Source of the DNA: Microglena sp. YARC
Lineage: Eukaryota; Chlorophyta; Chlorophyceae; Chlamydomonadales; Chlamydomonadaceae
Direction of reading: 5' to 3'
DNA length: 64,000 bases
Assembly: GCA_022414725.1 (NCBI GenBank)
Contig: CM039463.1
Location: forward strand, 90,120,585-90,184,584
The translations under genes and the position numbers were made by a program. Position 1 is the first letter of the stretch. Each line of letters starts with the position of its first letter. Shown here one piece after another: positions 22,742-32,223 of this stretch. A model generated the notes under the pieces. The model saw only the letters and a list, made by a program, of their open reading frames with translations. It did no database searches and was not told the DNA's origin.

Positions 22742-23849
22742 AAAGGCGACCACTGGACCAAACTGCTGGGTAGTCAGACGCAAGGCTGTTTTGCTGTTAG
22801 CCGTCTGCATACTTCTAAATGTGCTCCTGTAAAGAGAACATCCCTTGCTCGTTTTGGGGCTTTGTACAAGATTAACTCCTACATAATTGGTTGGTTGGTC
22901 GGTTAGTTCAGTGCACAGTACAATACACCTTACACAATACAGTACACATCACAGTCCTGGTACAGTACACACTACACAGTAAAAAGTACTCAGCACAGTC
23001 CTGGTACAATACACAGGACACAGTACAAACCTGGTGCACAGTACAGCACGCAGTACACAACACATTACACCGCTTAGTCCTGGTACACAGCACTACACCG
23101 CACAGTACACAGCACAGCACTACTCTGTACAGCACCACACAGTCAATTATAGTACCGGTACAGCACAGTGAAGTACAGCGCAGTACAGCACAGCCCGACA
23201 GTCACACACACAGACAGACTCACTGACATGAGACTGCCCCATACAGACATACACACTCACTGACACGAGACTGCCCCCCTCCCCTCCCCACACACCCTCA
23301 CTGACATGAGACTACCACACACACACAAACACACCACACTGCATGTGCATGATAGGTGCTGCTCCCTCCCACCACACGCACACATAATCACCACACTACA
23401 TGTGCATGATAGGTGCTCCTCCCTCCCACCACATGCACACATAATCACTCCATAACCCCCCCACCACCACCACAAACACACATACACTCCCTGACCCCCC
23501 CCCCCCCCCCCTGTAGTGGAGAGACCAAGGTCGTCAACGCTCCACGGAGAACTTACGAAAAACACTGCTTGCAAAGTTACAATTCGCGAGTCAACTGTTA
23601 CACCAGGTTTCTTTTCAGTTTACCAAGCACTCAAATATATTTTAGCATTTTACCAAGCATTTTACTATTCTAAATGTCTAGCCCAGCAGTTCAAGAATTG
23701 AAGACATACCCGTTTCATGGTTATGCAAGGGTCGACAGCAATAATACTCCCTAAAGAGACAAACACGGTCTGCCTCAGCTTTAGAGACGATCAGTCCCCG
23801 TGCTCGATATTAATTGGTCTTTGATCGGGACACGTATGAATATATATAC
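22742..23849. other. intergenic DNA with CA/GT-rich tandem blocks
   Basis: 22910-23200 is built from ACAGTACACA-like short repeats. 23220-23510 contains duplicated blocks around ACTGACATGAGACTGCCCC and GCATGTGCATGATAGGTGCT. A C17 run is at 23498-23514. No gene supported. Confidence 0.6.
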
Positions 23850-24055
23850 TTCTCACCCAGTGCCCACGAGCCTTTTTAAGCTACTTGCACCCAGTGCCTA
23901 CCGGCCCTTTTTCAGCTACTTGCACCCAGTGCCTACGAGCCCTTTTTCAGCTACTTGCACCCAGTGCCTACCGGCCCTTTTTCAGCTACTTGCACCCAGT
24001 GCTTACGGAACCTTTTTCAGGTACTTGCACCCAGTGCCTACGGGCCCTTTGAAGC
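23850..24055. repeat. 35-bp tandem repeat overlapping the KatG stop
   Basis: Five units of 35 bp (CTACTTGCACCCAGTGCCTA...) start at 23881, 23916, 23951, 23986 and 24021, with a partial before. The KatG stop codon (24003-24005) and last codons lie inside the 24021 and 23986 units. The array is therefore duplicated from, or has replaced, the end of the last exon. Confidence 0.85.
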
Positions 24056-27000
24056 GGTCTGCATTCATCATCTTGGTCCAAGCCAGGCTGAAGTCATTCA
24101 GAAACTTGGTCTCGTCGGATGCATACATCTGGGCAATAGGCAAGAAGTTATCGTAGTCATACTTCAAGGCAATATCGTTGGGGGTCATGAACAGATCCTG
24201 GCCCACTGCTGCCCACTCATCCACCCCCTGGGCGGACACTTGGGCCACCCAGGTGTTGGACAGCAGCACCTGGAAGTACTCATTGCTCAGGGTGTTAGAG
24301 CTGTTGGTCCATGATCCGCTGTATCCCAAGCGCTTCATCTGCTCAGGGCTGCGCAGCATACCCTGTAGTACCACAGCCTCAGAGTCGGTCAGTCCCTGGA
24401 CGCTAATGGTATGCCTGAAGCTCCAAATGGGATCTTCAATGGCATACTCCGTCATGCTCCAGGGCTCCAAGTCCACTGCCGCCTTGCCATCCTTGTAGTC
24501 GGCACGGCCAGGGCAGAACTTCTGATGGGGGGAGCCAGCATCCTCCACTGCCACGGTGCCAGCCAACACAATGAGATCTGCCCAGCTCAGCTCGTCTCCG
24601 TACTCCTCCTTCACAGGGGACAGCACCTCCAAGGCCATGTCCATGTAAGCGTTTGTGGGCCAGTCCTTCTGGGGGGAGAAGCGGATAGAGGCACCGTTGC
24701 ATCCGCCTCGGTAGTCCGTAGTGCGGAAGGTACTTGAGCACTGCCAAGCCAGCATGGCAAACATGGCCTGGTAGGTGGGCTTCCCGTCCACCATGTCAGG
24801 CTCCAAGGCAGGGCTGCTGCTGCTCATCACCTCTCTCACGGAGTCCTTCACTTGGACCCACTTGGGAAACGTGTTGGACGCGGGGGGCAGAGGGAACTGC
24901 CAATCCTGGGCTGGGGGGACAGGCGAGTCGCTCTTCATGCAACGTGAGAGGGGACCCATATCACGAGTGGCTAGCTTGTACCATGCAGCTGAGAAAGCAC
25001 TGTCGAGAGCCTCTTGGTCAGTGGCAAACAACTCAACAAGGGCCAAGTACTCCGGGTCATAAAGGAAGGCAACATCTGTGGTCAACATCATGATTTCCTC
25101 AATTGCAGGGGTCTCGGTACCCTTGTCCATGGGCATCCACTGGGGATTACCGGCAGGGCTCTCAGTAAGCTTCCAGTCATACTCCAGAAGGTTCTTGAAG
25201 TACTCATTGGTCCAGCGGGTGGGGCGAGTGGTCCAGGGGCCTTCAAAGCCAGACGTCGCTGCGTTCTCACCCTTGCCCATCATCTCCCCAGATCCACAAG
25301 TGCTTGGGTAGGGGTTGTAGGGATCCTCGGCAGGGCTGGGTCCAGGACCTGAGGGACAAGCGCCATGGGCCTTGCCAAAGGCATGTCCACCACCAACCAG
25401 AGCAACAGTCTCAGAATCGTTCATGCCCATGCGACCAAACACGTCGCGGATAGACTGGACGGTGTCCTCTGGAACGGGTCGGCCCATGTAGCCCTGTGCA
25501 AACAAGGAATCAGGTCGGTGGGGTGGAGGGTGGAGTGGAGTGGAGGATGGGGTAGGGTGGGGTGGAGGATGGGGTAGGGTGGAGGGTGGAGTGGAGGGTA
25601 GGTTGGAGTCGAGGGTGGAGGATGGGTGGAGGGTGGAGCGGAGTGGGACGGGTCGGCTCATGTAGCCCTGCGCAAACATGGAATTAGGTCGGTGGGCAGG
25701 ATGACAGAGCATAGGTTTTTGCTTCAGCTACGAGCAACAGCTTCTAGGCAGCTCCCCTGGCTGGCTATCCAGCCAAATCTAAAGCATCCTAGTGCACATG
25801 GAATCTGTCACAACCAGCTGTCTGGCAGTGCTGAAACCTTGGGGCTTAGCCCAGTGGCTAGCTCAAGGAGCTGCCTAGAAGCTGGTAAGAGAACCCCCAA
25901 ACAAAAGCCATGTAACAGGCACATGGAGACAGTTCACTGGGCCAGAACCTAGAAGACTGAGATCACCAAAAACAATCACAGCCAACACTGCAATTTTGAG
26001 GGGCCTTTTTCACTCTTTTATTTTGCTACAAAGGGTGTATTCTGGGTGTACAAGGGTGCCGGAGGGGTGCAGAAAGGGAGTCCCCCCCCCCCCCCAAATT
26101 GTAGTGCAAGCATTAAGTGACATCACCAACAAACCTATGGTGCACATACCGCATGAATGCCAGCCATGATCATGGTCGGTAAAACGATTGTTTGGGGTTC
26201 AGTTTGTCAATGCTATATCTTTCTAAGCCCTTCTTATCACGGTTGGGCAAGTCCCTTTAGCCTATTTGGCCTACCCCTCGACTTTAACATACATAGGCAT
26301 AGTTTTTTGGTTTCCGCTACGAGCAGCAGCCTCTGGGCAGCTCCCTGAGCTCTCTCTTCATCCATACCTTGAGCAACCTAGGCACCTGAAAGCTGATACC
26401 ATTCAGTGCTGCATGAATCTTTGGGTTTGGACCAGTGGCAGTCTCAGGGAGCTGTCTAGAAGCTGATGCTGGTAGCCAAAAAGAAAAACAGAGATCATGT
26501 GCATACATATTCATTCACTATGGACCGGCCAGCAAGCCGGAGGCTTATTTGGAGTCCAGTAGGGCACCAGGAAAAATGTAATCACCATCATCATCATCAT
26601 CAATGTATAGTTATGTGTTGCTATCAATGTATAGCTGTCAATGTATAGTCATGTGTCGCTACCATGAGCACCTGCAAGGAAGGAGCATGAATGCTCAAGC
26701 AGAAAACACTGCTCACTCACCGCGGGATTATAAAGCTGCATGCGCCCCACGCCACCTGTATATTTTGTCACGTCATGTCACCTCACACGTCACGTCACCT
26801 CACACGTGTGTGCACACATCGGTCACGTCACACTCATGGGCAGTCACATCACGCCAAAATCCACATGGGCGGTCAAATCCTGGTTCACTCACCGCGGGAT
26901 TGACGTAGATGAGACCAACAACGTGGGCTCCAAGAGGATACTGGCAGTTTCCTTTTTCAGTGCAGTTGGCGGTATTCTCCTGAAAGGCAGAAGGGCCCAG

Positions 27001-27180
27001 TGGCAGGCTGGCATGACCCTCTGCATCATCTAATCGACCGGCACAGAAGCCAAGCTTGGGCCCTCCCATACTTTCAATGGCAACATTGCCAGTAAACATG
27101 ATGAGGTCACCCCAGGACAGGCCAGGGCCGTACTTGACCTTGATGGGCTGCAAGAGATCCTTGGTCTTGTCAAGGTTGAC
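24003..27180 (-). CDS. katG: catalase-peroxidase KatG (5'-incomplete, 2 exons)
   Basis: KatG is a bifunctional haem catalase and peroxidase that removes hydrogen peroxide. Exon 27180-26893 (TACAG/GTCAACC ... CCCGCG/GTGAGT) joins exon 25493-24003 in phase 0, giving 592 aa of the usual 720-750. Visible are KYGPGLSWGDLI and GLIYVNPA, which carries the Tyr of the Met-Tyr-Trp adduct. RMGMND carries the Met, and VALVGGGHAFGKAHG the proximal haem His. The complete C-terminal domain follows (LSWADLIVLAGTVAVEDAG, LTDSEAVVL). The first about 150 residues, with the distal Trp-His pair, are not found up to the right edge. The C-terminal GPVGTGCKYLKKVP tail derives from the 35-bp repeat. Frames are intact, so either distant 5' exons exist or the 5' end is lost. 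Confidence 0.9.
25711..25912. mobile_element. MITE, CACTG-ended family, copy G
   Basis: CAACAGCTTCTAGGCAGCTC on the left and AGCTGCCTAGAAGCTGG on the right are inverted relatives. The interior (CTTGGGGCTTAGCCCAGTGG) matches other copies. In a KatG intron; borders approximate. Confidence 0.65.
26162..26305 (+). repeat. retroposon-like fragment with CCTATTTGGCCTACCCC end
   Basis: GGTAAAACGATTGTTTGGGG through CCTATTTGGCCTACCCCT-CGACTTTAACATACATA. The same sequence is at 60410-60610 with a (CATA)n tail, and its 3' end is at about 42842-42900 in reverse. A conserved 3' end followed by a simple-repeat tail suggests a SINE or LINE tail. Confidence 0.5.
26304..26488. mobile_element. MITE, CACTG-ended family, copy H
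   Basis: CGAGCAGCAGCCTCTGGGCA and GAGCTGTCTAGAAGCTGATG form inverted ends. The interior GAATCTTTGGGTTTGGACCA is family-like but diverged. In a KatG intron; borders approximate. Confidence 0.6.
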
Positions 27181-27242
27181 CTGTATGTGTGTGTGCATGT
27201 ACGTATGTATTTGCATGTATGTGTGTGTGCATGTACGTATGT

Positions 27243-27381
27243 ATGTGTGTGTGCATGTATGTATGTATGTACTAGTACATTGCCCGTGTGGCCGGAGGCC
27301 ACCCGCCACCCCACCCACCCAGGTCCTGGGTCATGTTCTGGCCTGGGTTACATAACGTGCAACGCCCTTGAACGTACACCC

Positions 27382-27420
<39 letters not shown>

Positions 27421-28141
27421 TTACTCACATGCACACAGTCAAGATATTTCCCCCCTTGCGAAATATCGAACACATGCCCCCTTCCTTTCCCTACTATAAA
27501 TATACCCCCCACCCCCAGCCCCAGGACCAACATGATCCCTGTTTCCCCTAAATCTTCCTGCCCCCCATCCCCACCCCCTTGACACACACTCTGTTTATCC
27601 CCCTTGCACCCCCCTACCCCCCAGTCATCTCCACACCACCCAAATATACCCCCCTACCCCCCAGCCATCTCCATACCACCCAAATGCCCCCCCTTCTCCC
27701 CTCGAACCCCATCTACACCCTTTCTCTTTCTCCCTCCTCCCCTCACCCCAGTCATTTCCACCCATGGTGGGCCACCCTCGATCCTCCCCCCCACCCTCTC
27801 TTTCCCGAACCACCGGCACGCATGCGTTATCCCCTTCTCCCTACCTCATCCCTTCTAGCTGTGGGCCTAGATCATGCAGAAGTACGAAGTGGATAAAGAG
27901 CAGGCTGCGGATCCAACATGCCAATAGCTTCCGAAAGCCGACCCCGCTGAGAATACCGGGCATGCGCAATCACAAAGCGACATACCTGCATATTTTCCTT
28001 TGCGCGGAACATATTTGGGTCTGCAGCTGTTGTTTTGACCAGGAAATATCAGCCAGTCTTACTAAACATGCTAAGCAACCGATGCATCAATGCTTGCAAC
28101 TATGAAATATATATTGGATGAGGGGTGCAAGGGCCATGTCG
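27243..28141 (-). repeat. retroposon-like repeat, inverted partner of 62614-63207
   Basis: Read on the minus strand it ends GGCCACACGGGCAATGTACT, followed by (CATA)n. About 560 bp is shared in inverse orientation with 62614-63207, from GGGTGCAAGGGCCAT to ATTGCCCGTGTGGCC. This copy carries extra sequence at about 27775-28020. Long C runs occur at 27382-27420. Position in the putative upstream KatG intron. Confidence 0.65.
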
Positions 28142-28249
28142 CGTAGGGTAGGTAATGCCAGTGAATGGAGGTTTGAAGAAATTCAAAAATATCTCACAAT
28201 AATTGCCTGCCGACCAGACAATGCGATGACATGACGTTGATGCAGAGGA

Positions 28250-28510
28250 TGATATGTTGCGAATTACACGCGGCAGCCGGCCTCGCAGCATGAGGTTCAA
28301 GTCTTGTCTAATTATTACCTGGCGTTGATTTTCACGACTGGTTGCATGAGCTTCCCGCCTGGCCTGGTTGTAAGTCGCGCGCTGTTGTGGGTTAGCAGCA
28401 TCTGTTCAACGCCGACGCTGGTTTGCATGGCTCCTTTCCTCGTCGGTCTGAACTCTTAAGAGCTCGCCTTGCGCGCTGAGTGCCTGGTTTTTTGTTTCCG
28501 GCATGTTACG
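28250..28510 (-). pseudogene. basic repeat-rich remnant, possibly Helitron-type N-terminus
   Basis: On the minus strand there are pieces such as SHANQRRR and ATYNQARREAHATSRENQRQ, interrupted by stops. Arg/Gln-rich ladders of this kind precede Helitron/PIF1-type proteins in several protist genomes, and a similar ladder occurs on the plus strand at 60780-60960. No helicase or Rep motif is present, so the assignment is tentative. Confidence 0.25.
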
Positions 28511-28784
28511 GAAAGTAGATCACGACAGCAAGACACTTGTGGTACATGAACGTGAAAGGTAAGGCTGTGTGTGAAGGTCTCGGAGAGGCGAAGGGCAAAG
28601 GAGAAGCGAAGCGAAGGGCGCAGAAGGTGAGATTCGAAATTAGCACGAATTCCCCCAGCCATATAGTACAGTACAGCGTGCCCGATGTCCGTCGAGTACT
28701 ACATTTGTCCGTGCCCCTCGCCCCCCTTTGACACGAGGAACGAAAAAATCACGTGAAATCCATGTATGTCTCCGTGTGTCTACA

Positions 28785-28790
28785 TATATA
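28785..28790. repeat. 6-bp target duplication (left) of the Polinton-like element
   Basis: TATATA directly abuts the left terminal inverted repeat. The same hexamer is at 42099-42104 directly after the right one. Six-base duplications are the hallmark of Polinton/Maverick integration. AT-rich low complexity makes the match weaker evidence than a unique hexamer. Confidence 0.7.
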
Positions 28791-28979
28791 AGTAAGTATG
28801 GTACTAGCGGCACGACGGCATCTTTCCCGAGTATATAGAAAATTCCGAAAAATGCAAAAGAAGGGTAGGTAAATTCCGCGACTGTCTAGCGATGGCCCGG
28901 GCTATTTGTTTTTGTGGGCGTTCTGTCGTCTTTTCTCTCAAATGATCATGCAGTACCAACAATTCGCCTAAGATTCGGG
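28791..28979 (+). repeat. left terminal inverted repeat
   Basis: Matches the reverse complement of 41911-42098 over about 189 bp with only a few substitutions and one 1-bp indel. Ends in ATTCGCCTAAGATTCGGG. Just inside (28970-29018) a 30-bp segment GATTCGCCTAAGATTCGGGA... is tandemly duplicated on this side only. Confidence 0.95.
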
Positions 28980-29102
28980 AGCTGACGCGATTCGCCTAAG
29001 ATTCGGGAGCTGACGCGACCATCACTGCGTGACGGGAGGTTACACGAATGGATAAGAAAAAATATGATTAGCCTAACGGCTAATGGATGCGAAGCATCAA
29101 TC

Positions 29103-29179
29103 AAAATACGACAAAATACGACAAAATACGACAAAATACGATTCATTACACTTTGTTACACCTTTCTACTCTCCGCGCA
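29103..29179 (+). repeat. subterminal inverted repeat, left
   Basis: (ACAAAATACG)n followed by ATTCATTACACTTTGTTACA and CTACTCTCCGCGC. The inverse complement is at 40979-41060. A related block is at about 57436-57500 in the second element. It immediately follows the integrase 3' region, so it may be a terminator or part of the replication/packaging ends. Confidence 0.85.
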
Positions 29180-29266
29180 GGGTGCGACTGATATACCGGT
29201 TACCGTTCCGCCCCCGCTACTCGCAGGAGGAGGAATGGAGGACTGTTGGTTAGCGGAACGCCGCTG

Positions 29267-30347
29267 TTACTCAGCAAACCGTTTGGGCTTTCGCACTGTT
29301 CTTTTTGCTTTTGGTTCGTCCTTCTTATCAAGAGCAGTAACAATCTCGTCATAGGAATTAAATGCCTTTGATCTTTGCATCCTTCTGATTTGATTGTCTT
29401 CTTTTTCTGGCTCTAATCTGTCTTTCACATTTGTAACAATGTTCATTTCGCTTGGTCTATATAGACGTTTGACTCCTTTGAGCTTGAATCTGTATCCTAT
29501 ATGTTCTTCAATGGTGTAAATCTCTGTGGAAAACGTGGCTTTCTCCTTTTCAAAGGTCTTCTTCTGTAACATTACACGCACTCTGTCCCCTACTTTCATG
29601 GTCACTTTGTCATTCATCTTTTCATTCTTTTTTGACTGAGCTTCATATAGCTTTTGGCTGTAGTCATAATCATCATACACTTCTTCTGGGGTTGCATCTT
29701 TCAACCCAGAATGGGCTGTATTGTTGTAAAGCTCAACAATATCACCAAGTGCATCTACCCATTTTTTAGTCTTGTTCTCCATTGAGTGTTTCTTTATCAA
29801 ACCTTTCAGAGTCCTGGTAAAGCGGTCAACGATTCCCAGCTTGTTCCCCATCGGAGTAATGTGGTCTTCTTTTGCAACGTCTGTATAAATCCTTATATTT
29901 AGTTCTTTATTGAAAGACTCAAATATTGAAGATGCAAAAAAATTATCTCCTGATACACTGTTGATATCTTCGTCTACATCGCCTATAAATTTCTGATAGG
30001 CGTCTAAGACATCATTCATCTTGCCGCTTTTCAGTGGGTAACAATAAGCCTTTCTAGAAATGATGTCTATGCACATAAGAATTTGGTTTATGTTATTATT
30101 TATCCTCTTGCTCGACAATGGCATAATTGCTACATCGATTTGGAAAGATCTTGGAGGGGGCGTTATTTTGAATTTGAATTTGGTATTTTTGTGGTTTTTG
30201 ATATATTTGTGTGAGTTCTCGTGGATTGAAGTAATCTTCAATATCTCGTTTGGTAATCCCGTCATCTTTTAGCCTTGTAAATAGCTTTGCCTTGGACAGC
30301 AATTTTAGATTCGGATTATTTTTTAAAATATATTCAAGATCCGTCAT
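29267..30347 (-). CDS. retroviral-type integrase (rve), one frameshift
   Basis: Catalyses insertion of the element. ATG at 30347 opens LEYILKNNPNLKLLSKAK. The frame then shifts within the T5 run at 30186-30190 (plus strand) and continues to the TAA at 29267. The copy 2 protein shows the intended junction. The catalytic core has FQIDVAI (first Asp), SVSGDNFF (second Asp) and, 39 residues later, IVDRFTRTLKGLIKK. There the position normally Glu (VERFNRTLK) is Asp. The C-terminal region (VGDRVRVML, FSTEIYTIEEH, YRPSEM) resembles the SH3/chromo-like tail of Polinton integrases. A TATATA motif precedes the ATG. About 360 aa when read through. Confidence 0.88.
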
Positions 30348-30371
30348 CCTATATATATTAGGTCGTTAAAC

Positions 30372-31280
30372 TTATTTTTTCGCGGTATTGCACTTATTGC
30401 ACATTAATCTGCAATTCCACTTGAAGTGTGCAAATGCATTATCTATTCTGTCAACAGAACATTGAATTTTGCTACTCTTCTCCACATTCATTTGTCCTTG
30501 ACATCCAACACATACATTGTTTTTGATGTATTGCTCCTTGCACCATTCCACGTCTACATACTCCTCTAACATGTAGTCATAATCACGTTTCTTTGACCTG
30601 TCTTGTTTTTTGTATCCCTGTATTTTGTCTTTGAAGAACTCGTCTAACCTCAGGTCTGTCAAGTCCATCTGCAGAAAATATACGTCAGATAGCTTGCTGC
30701 ACCTGGAAACAGCTGAGTATACCCATCTCCTGTCCGTGATTGTTAGCATATCTGTTATGACAAACTTCTCTGCAATGCAAGACCCTTGTTCGCTGTGACA
30801 CGTATTACAGTGACTTAGCTCGAACCATTTGCAGATCATGTCGTGCGTTATATCTATTTTGATGTGTTCAGACGAGATGTCCTGTAGTTTGAATTCCTTT
30901 TTGGTCTGCCCGATTATTGTGTACCTCTGATTCGGACGCAACTTGGTTGTTGCTGTTTTCTCTTCCCCATCGTCCTTGTATTTATAACTCCTCGTGATAT
31001 TGGTTTTGCAAACTAGCTCTTGGCCGAAGTGATATGTTTTGCCATCTGCCAGCGTATAGCATTGTGCTGCCTTCCGCTTTTTACTTTTGTCCAGGCGCTC
31101 GTCTATAAAAGTGTTCAAAACCTTTGAGCTGTACACAAGATAGCTGATTGCTCTATTGATTTTTAGCTTACTAACATCTTCTAACGAGGAAAGTATTCTA
31201 TCCTTGAACCATTTTCTGATGGTTTTTTTGTAAATCTTTGGTTTCGTCAAATAGGTCGTCTTGGATGAGGAGCATATCAT
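30372..31280 (-). CDS. SF1 helicase C-terminus fused to HNH-type zinc domain
   Basis: Continuation of the upstream helicase frame after a +1 shift at the T7 run 31223-31229. Helicase motifs V and VI are visible as CHSEQGSC and WVYSAVSRC. The last about 70 residues hold CVGCQGQ, then CSVDRIDNAFAHFKWNCRL and MCNKCN. This Cys-x2-Cys, D-R-x-D-N, H and Cys-x2-Cys pattern fits an HNH nuclease or related zinc domain. There is no good ATG start of its own. The second copy has helicase and HNH parts in the same order, supporting a single protein. Function inferred: DNA unwinding plus nicking during replication or genome-end processing. Confidence 0.75.
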   Translation of the reverse strand: MICSSSKTTYLTKPKIYKKTIRKWFKDRILSSLEDVSKLKINRAISYLVYSSKVLNTFIDERLDKSKKRKAAQCYTLADGKTYHFGQELVCKTNITRSYKYKDDGEEKTATTKLRPNQRYTIIGQTKKEFKLQDISSEHIKIDITHDMICKWFELSHCNTCHSEQGSCIAEKFVITDMLTITDRRWVYSAVSRCSKLSDVYFLQMDLTDLRLDEFFKDKIQGYKKQDRSKKRDYDYMLEEYVDVEWCKEQYIKNNVCVGCQGQMNVEKSSKIQCSVDRIDNAFAHFKWNCRLMCNKCNTAKK

Positions 31281-32223
31281 CTCTGTCTTGTTGTGTTTTC
31301 AGTCTATGGTTGAATGTTAATGTATATTTATTATCGAATATTTTTTGCACATAGTCACATTTCATCTCAATTGTAGCATCATCATCAATCGATTCCAGTT
31401 GGTGTGAATCCCCATTGGCTATGAAACATATATGTGGGTGTTTGTGCATGAACTTGTTCATTTCATTCATATGTCTCCTGGTCATCAACATTACTTCCTC
31501 GAATATGATGGCTTTAATGTCATCTAGTGAAAATGCGTTGTTCTTCCCATACTCTCCTTCGAAATTGAGGCCAATAAGATTGTGAAATGTGCATGCTTGG
31601 ATATCATGTCCGTCTTCCCTGCTTTTCTTTAGCACATTGTTAACCTGGGAGTTATATGGGCATACCACCAATATTTCCTTATCCTCAAGACGTTGTTTCT
31701 TATTTTTCCCCAAAGGTTTATAGACATAGTCTTGAGCAGCATAGTTCTTTCCACAACCGGCAAACCCATCAATGATTGTTTTTGGTAAAACCTTGTCAAC
31801 AATACGAATATCTTGCTCTGGGTATGTTATGATTTGTTTTGTTTTGTATTGTACAATCTCGTTATTGGGAGGCAGAGATCCTTTCAATATCTTGTATTGA
31901 CCGAAATATATGCCAATTCGCTGTTTGATACACATTCCGTCTTTTATTATGGCATATAGGCAGTCGGTTTTTACAGCAAGCACTTGATTGTCGACGCTCA
32001 GCTTTTCATATGCGTCATTGATCTGGAATCTTGCTAGATTCGTGAGGGCATACCTCATTGGTAGAAATCCGTTTATGAGCTCTGTTTTCTGTGTGATGGT
32101 TACAATAAACACGTCGTCTGCCATAGGTATAACATTTCCTTTGTGTTTGTTTGCATATTCTACAGCATCAGATCTGTTCTTGAAGATTTTTGAATGCCTG
32201 CTGGTGTTGTGTTTTTTTTCCAA
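31198..32223 (-). CDS. PolB motif C region joined to SF1 helicase motor
   Basis: Residues about 25-130 (TELINGFLPMRYALTNLARF, then LAVKTDCLYAI) look like the end of a family B polymerase palm. Motif C is KTD instead of DTD. After a linker come SF1 helicase motifs: Walker A GFAGCGKNY (Asn where Ser/Thr is usual), Walker B AIIFEEVMLM, motif III ANGDSHQLESI and motif IV LTFNHR. The frame opens on a TTG beside the T8 run at 32212-32219, so it is most likely the shifted continuation of the upstream palm ORF. The equivalent Walker A in the second element is GLAGCGKSY, the canonical form. Confidence 0.72.
   Translation of the reverse strand: MEKKHNTSRHSKIFKNRSDAVEYANKHKGNVIPMADDVFIVTITQKTELINGFLPMRYALTNLARFQINDAYEKLSVDNQVLAVKTDCLYAIIKDGMCIKQRIGIYFGQYKILKGSLPPNNEIVQYKTKQIITYPEQDIRIVDKVLPKTIIDGFAGCGKNYAAQDYVYKPLGKNKKQRLEDKEILVVCPYNSQVNNVLKKSREDGHDIQACTFHNLIGLNFEGEYGKNNAFSLDDIKAIIFEEVMLMTRRHMNEMNKFMHKHPHICFIANGDSHQLESIDDDATIEMKCDYVQKIFDNKYTLTFNHRLKTQQDRDDMLLIQDDLFDETKDLQKNHQKMVQG

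Larger units (their letters stand above)
25494..26892 (-). other. KatG intron with duplicated splice sites
   Basis: 1,399-bp intron. A second copy of the acceptor and exon start (GCGCAG/GGCTACATGAGCCGACC) lies at about 25644-25680, parallel to GCACAG/GGCTACATGGGCCGACC at 25493. A second copy of the donor edge (AATCCCGCGGTGAGTGAG) lies at about 26712-26731, parallel to 26885-26902. Two CACTG-family MITEs and two retroposon-like fragments also sit here. Confidence 0.75.

Noticed and set aside
24178..25352. Multiple 70-119-codon ORFs on the plus strand
   Set aside because: Shadows of the long KatG exon on the minus strand.
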